Source: Wuchereria bancrofti (lineage: Eukaryota > Nematoda > Chromadorea > Rhabditida > Onchocercidae). Taken from it: a DNA stretch of 64,000 nt. This document shows positions 44,101-50,100 of this stretch, piece after piece. Location of the stretch: positions 1,175,550 through 1,239,549 of the forward strand of contig SSBO01000014.1 of NCBI GenBank assembly GCA_005281725.1. Reading direction: 5' to 3'. The notes beneath the pieces were generated by a model. That model ran no database searches and was not told where the DNA came from. It saw nothing but the letters and a program-made list of their open reading frames with translations. A program made the translations under genes and the position numbers. The number at the start of each line of letters is the position of its first letter. Positions within the stretch are counted from its first letter, which is position 1.

Positions 44101-47100
44101 AAAAAAAAAATTAGATGACCTTCGAGTGCTCTAAGTGACAAATTTAAGAGCTAATGCAAATACATTTTTAGATGGCCTTGAACTACTTCAATTAAACTTT
44201 TTTTTTCCTAAAAAATACTTTTCCCCTGAGTTTAAATCATTTTTTAACTTCTTTTTTTTTTTTAACTTAATGAAGAGAAAAAAAAACAGATGTGAAATTT
44301 TTAATGTTACAGGCAAACATCATTATTTGCATCAAATATATCATTCACAAAAATTTAATTTTTATTAATCTTTTTTTTTCATCAAAAGTTTATTACAATT
44401 TATCTCTTTCAAATTCTATTTTCCAATAATTTTTTTACTTCAGAAAAAAAAAATCACTCAATATTGCTTTAATTTGTAAAAATTAATTAATGTAATAAAC
44501 AAATGATGGATTTTTAAAGACTGAAATTAAAAGTATAAATATCTATTTGATATGAAAATAAGTAAATTAATACAAGAATAAACCAAAAATAGTATATAAG
44601 ATGAAAAACCCTTTTTTTTTTCATTTTTCTTCTTTAAATTTCATTTTATACTAATTGTCAAATTATTAAAAAAAAAAAAAATGAAAATGAAAATTTGACA
44701 AAAACCGTTTATGCGATGGTTGTCCATTTGGTCCAAGATAATATTCACTAAATTGTTGTAATGCAAAACGATTTTCACTTATTTCATCACTAAAATAAAA
44801 AAAAAAAATTTGGAAATTTTTTTAATTAAAAAAATTCATTTTATTTAATTTCATTTTTTTTTCGTACGAATTACGGTTATTTCATTTCAATAAATATGAT
44901 ATAATGATAATAATATAATGCAATAAATGAAACTGTATTAAATAAAATTTTTAAATTAAAATTTTTTGATTTTAGAAATTCATTTCATTTTTAGTGAATA
45001 TTTGTTGAAGTAACAAAAGGATTGAAATAAATTTTCCTTTTCAAAGTAACAAAATTATAATTATTATAAATTGTTATTTACAATTATTATTTATTTCACC
45101 TCAATATATTTACGAAAAAATTTTATAAAATTAAGTATTTTAAGTAATATTTATAAGTATATTTGTAAATTAATAAGTGTTAATTATAAATAATAATTAT
45201 AATAGAAATTTTATAATTTATAAAAAACTTCTTTATTTCATTCGTTATCAATTTTTATTCATCTAATATCAATCATTCATTTACATTAATTTACAATTTA
45301 GCTATAAATTTCAGTTATTTTTATTTTAATTGTTTTCCACTTTTTTTTTTTCATTTCAATTCATTTTTTGAAAAAATATTATGACAGCAAAAAAAATCCT
45401 TTTATTTTAATTCATATAAATTTTTTTTTCATTTTTTAATTCATTTCAAATATTATAATAATAGCAAATACAATTTAGACAATAATTGCAAATAATATTA
45501 AAAATGTTAATTAGTCCTTTTTAAAATGAATTTACTCCTTCTATTCATTTAATTTAAATTAAAAATTTTTTTACTAACTTAGAACATATGGTGATATAAT
45601 GCATGTATGCAGCAATAACAATAGCCGCACGTGAACAACCACCCTTACAATGAATAACAACGACATTTTGCGCATTTTCAGATAACCAATTCTCGAGTAA
45701 TTTGCATATTGAACAAAGTCGATCAAGTGGTGGTGCTAATTCTTCAGGCCAACCAACTTCAACAACTGAATGCAAACGGCCAAGATCATTGCGTTTTTTT
45801 GATAAATTAAAAATCTGAAATTATTCTCGAAATATACAATTTTCATTAAATAAATAAATAAACAAATAAATAAGTAAATAAATAATACCTTAATTGCAAA
45901 AAAAAAAAAAAATGAAATAAAATAAATAGATAATGCAATATAAAAATAAAATCAATACATTTTGTGTTACTCTAAAAATTTTAAAACCGTTTTTTTTTAA
46001 AATACTTTTATCTTGCAAAAAAAAAATAAATAAATAAAAAAATAAATGAATTAGAATTATGCTAAACAGATTTTTTTTATGCAAACAAAATAATTTTTGG
46101 TATGAAGAAAGAAAAAATTCAAGAGATTAAATAAATTCAAATTATAATTTAATTTGATTGAATTATTCGTGCATAATTTATTCGAATTTGAAAAAAAAAT
46201 TAGATAATATAAATTTTTGCCTTTTATCATTTTGATTTTTCATTAATAAAAAAAACGAAAAATCTTTGTAAATTTGTTTAAATAAATACAAACAATTTAA
46301 ATTTGGAACGATTAAATAAAATAGATAAGTGGAAAAAAAAGAGAATACGGGTTAAAATTTAAATATTTAAAGGATCATTTCAATGATAGGCAAAATTGTT
46401 ATTCACGTACTGTAAACATTGAATTGATGTTTATATTAAAAATATAAAAATAATTGTTACACATTTCATTTATTACAAATAACAGTGAATTTTAAATTTA
46501 AAAATTTCATTTCAAAAAATGTTTCAAAAATCAAATTTTTCCTTTAAAATTCTATTTCGAAAAATAAAAATTTTTTCATTAAATTGATAGGTTTTTTTCT
46601 CTTTAAAGATGAAATTGAAATAGATGTTTACATCATTTGAAGCATATAAATTATAAAAAAAATTTACAGTTTTTTTTTCTTTTTGAAGGCAATTTTTTTT
46701 TTNAATAAAATCAATACATTTTGTGTTACTCTAAAAATTTTAAAACCGTTTTTTTTTAAAGTACTTTTATCTTGCAAAAAAAAAATAAATAAATAAAATA
46801 AATAAATGAATTAGAATTATGCTAAACAGATTTTTTTTATGCAAACAAAATAATTTTTGGTATGAAGAAAGAAAAAATTCAATAGATAAGTGAAAAAAAA
46901 AAAAGAGAATACGGGTTAAAATTTAAATATTTAAAGGATCATTTCAATGATAGGCAAAATTGTTATTCACGTACTGTAAACATTGAATTGATGTTTATAT
47001 TAAAAATATAAAAATAATTGTTACACATTTCATTTATTACAAATAACAGTGAATTTTAAATTTAAAAATTTCATTTCAAAAAATGTTTCAAAAATCAAAT

Positions 47101-50100
47101 TTTTCCTTTAAAATTCTATTTCGAAAAATAAAAATTTTTTCATTAAATTGATAGGCTTTTTTCTCTTTAAAGATGAAATTGAAATAGATGTTTACATCAT
47201 TTGAAGCATATAAATTATAAAAAAAATTTACAGTTTTTTTTTCTTTTTGAAGGCAATTTTTTTTTTGATTAATTTTTTTAGCTTATGTGATGCATTTGTC
47301 AAATTTCAATTTTTCTGTTTTTTTTTTTCAATCTAAAAGAACAAAATGAAATCGTATATCAAAATAAATATGAAAGAAAAGATATTAATTTCGTTTTGCT
47401 TTTTTTCTCTTTCATCCCATTTTTTTCAAAAAAAATTTAAATTTTTCTAATATTTCTTCTTCTTCTTGAAAATATTTCCTTTTTTTTCCAAATTTAAAGC
47501 GCTTTTTTATAAATTTAATTTTTTTCAGAGATTTTTTCCTTCTTTCATTTATTCCTAAAAAAAATTTTTTCATTTTATAATTCATATTGCTAAAGCATAT
47601 AAAAAAATATATATAAGTGAAGAAAAGCCAAGTATACAGTCCAATTATACTAAAGTTTAAGATAGCATAAATTTTAAAAGAATTTAAATTATAAGATTAC
47701 AAGATTACTATTAATATTATTTAATTAAATTAGTAATTGAGGTCAATGATTTATTATTTGACCCTAAAGGTGCGGCAAAAGTTCAAAAGACGAATTACTT
47801 TATGTAAATTTAATACCTTGAAATTTAATGCTAACATAAAATTTAATAGCAATTTATGACTCGGAGATTTTCTTTGGTAAAAAAAAGAAATTAAAAAAAA
47901 GAAATGAGATAAATTGCTCAGTAACTATTTTTAAAAATTACAATTTCTTTTAACTCATCAAACTCAGTATTCCTCTTTTATCTTAAATTTTATTTGAAAT
48001 TTAACAAATGTGAATAAAAGTTGTTTACTTAGCAAAATTAATGAAATTTTTTAAAATATTTGACAAATTTTAAAAATTTAACACTTTTGAAACACAGAGA
48101 AAAAAAATGTCGCAATTAGAAAGTTTAAATAAATCATATAAACAAACATATGTTGTTTCATTTATTCTAGCATATGTTTTTCTTTTTTGTAAATAATATT
48201 TTACATAAAATATTCTATGATAAAATATTTTAAAATATCAATGAAATAAGTCGATGNTTTTTTTTTTTTTTCAATCTAAAAGAACAAAATGAAATCGTAT
48301 ATCAAAATAAATATGAAAGAAAAGATATTAATTTCGTTTTGCTTTTTTTCTCTTTCATCCCATTTTTTTCAAAAAAAATTTAAATTTTTCTAATATTTCT
48401 TCTTCTTCTTGAAAATATTTCCTTTTTTTTCCAAATTTAAAGCGCTTTTTTATAAATTTAATTTTTTTCAGAGATTTTTTCCTTCTTTCATTTATTCCTA
48501 AAAAAAATTTTTTCATTTTATAATTCATATTGCTAAAGCATATAAAAAAATATATATAAGTGAAGAAAAGCCAAGTATACAGTCCAATTATACTAAAGTT
48601 TAAGATAGCATAAATTTTAAAAGAATTTAAATTATAAGATTACAAGATTACTATTAATATTATTTAATTAAATTAGTAATTGAGGTCAATGATTTATTAT
48701 TTGACCCTAAAGGTGCGGCAAAAGTTCAAAAGACGAATTACTTTATGTAAATTTAATACCTTGAAATTTAATGCTAACATAAAATTTAATAGCAATTTAT
48801 GACTCGGAGATTTTCTTTGGTAAAAAAAAGAAATTAAAAAAAAGAAATGAGATAAATTGCTCAGTAACTATTTTTAAAAATTACAATTTCTTTTAACTCA
48901 TCAAACTCAGTATTCCTCTTTTATCTTAAATTTTATTTGAAATTTAACAAATGTGAATAAAAGTTGTTTACTTAGCAAAATTAATGAAATTTTTTAAAAT
49001 ATTTGACAAATTTTAAAAATTTAACACTTTTGAAACACAGAGAAAAAAAATGTCGCAATTAGAAAGTTTAAATAAATCATATAAACAAACATATGTTGTT
49101 TCATTTATTCTAGCATATGTTTTTCTTTTTTGTAAATAATATTTTACATAAAATATTCTATGATAAAATATTTTAAAATATCAATGAAATAAGTCGATGA
49201 AAATAAAGATTCAAAAAAAAAATTAAGTTTCCCTTAAAATTATTAATTTAATTAATCGAAATGCTAAATACTTTGTAATATGCGTGCATGCCATTATTAA
49301 CAAAAAAATAAAAAGTAATTTAATATATTCCAAAATAAAACTATAAGCAATTTACATACGTAAAATATTATAATTTTCTTTTGTTTGTTTCAGCAAGTTA
49401 AAATGTTGATTTCAAAGTTATTTAAAAATTTCAATCAAAACTTAATTTGACAATTTAAATAAAATTGTAATTTTTACAAATGATATGAATTAATCAATAA
49501 TTTACTTTATTTACCTTTTTCGTCAATAAAAACAAACTTCCGAGTCATTAATTCCCGTTGTATTTTTTTCAAATTAGTACTAAATTTTATATTAATATTG
49601 AATTTCAAATTAAACTATTAAATTCACAGGAAATGAATTTGTTTCGTTCCAACCTTTTCTCCCATATTCCATTTTAACTTTAAAAATTTTAAATTACTCT
49701 TAGTAAATTTACAAATTTAACTGTAGTTTTTATTATTCAAATTAAACAAATGTTATTTCATTCTTGATTATTTCTCCATTCAACAATAATATCTCTTTTC
49801 TTGATTTCTAATTTTATTTCAAAAAACTCGTCTGTGTGACTTATTTTTTAATTTCATTCAATTCATTTCAATTTCCCAAACTCATATAATATTCTTTTCT
49901 TTGTTTCGTTTTCTTTTTTTGTCCTTAATTTCTTCAAAATTTGTTTTCTTTTATAAAACATGTTTAAAAAATATAAAATATAAAATTTGTTTAATTAAAT
50001 ATTAAAAAAAACGTAAAATTTGCAAAATTAATAGTAATACTATTCTTAATTAAAAGATTCATTTATGTTTAATAATTAATTTAAAACAATTATAATTATA

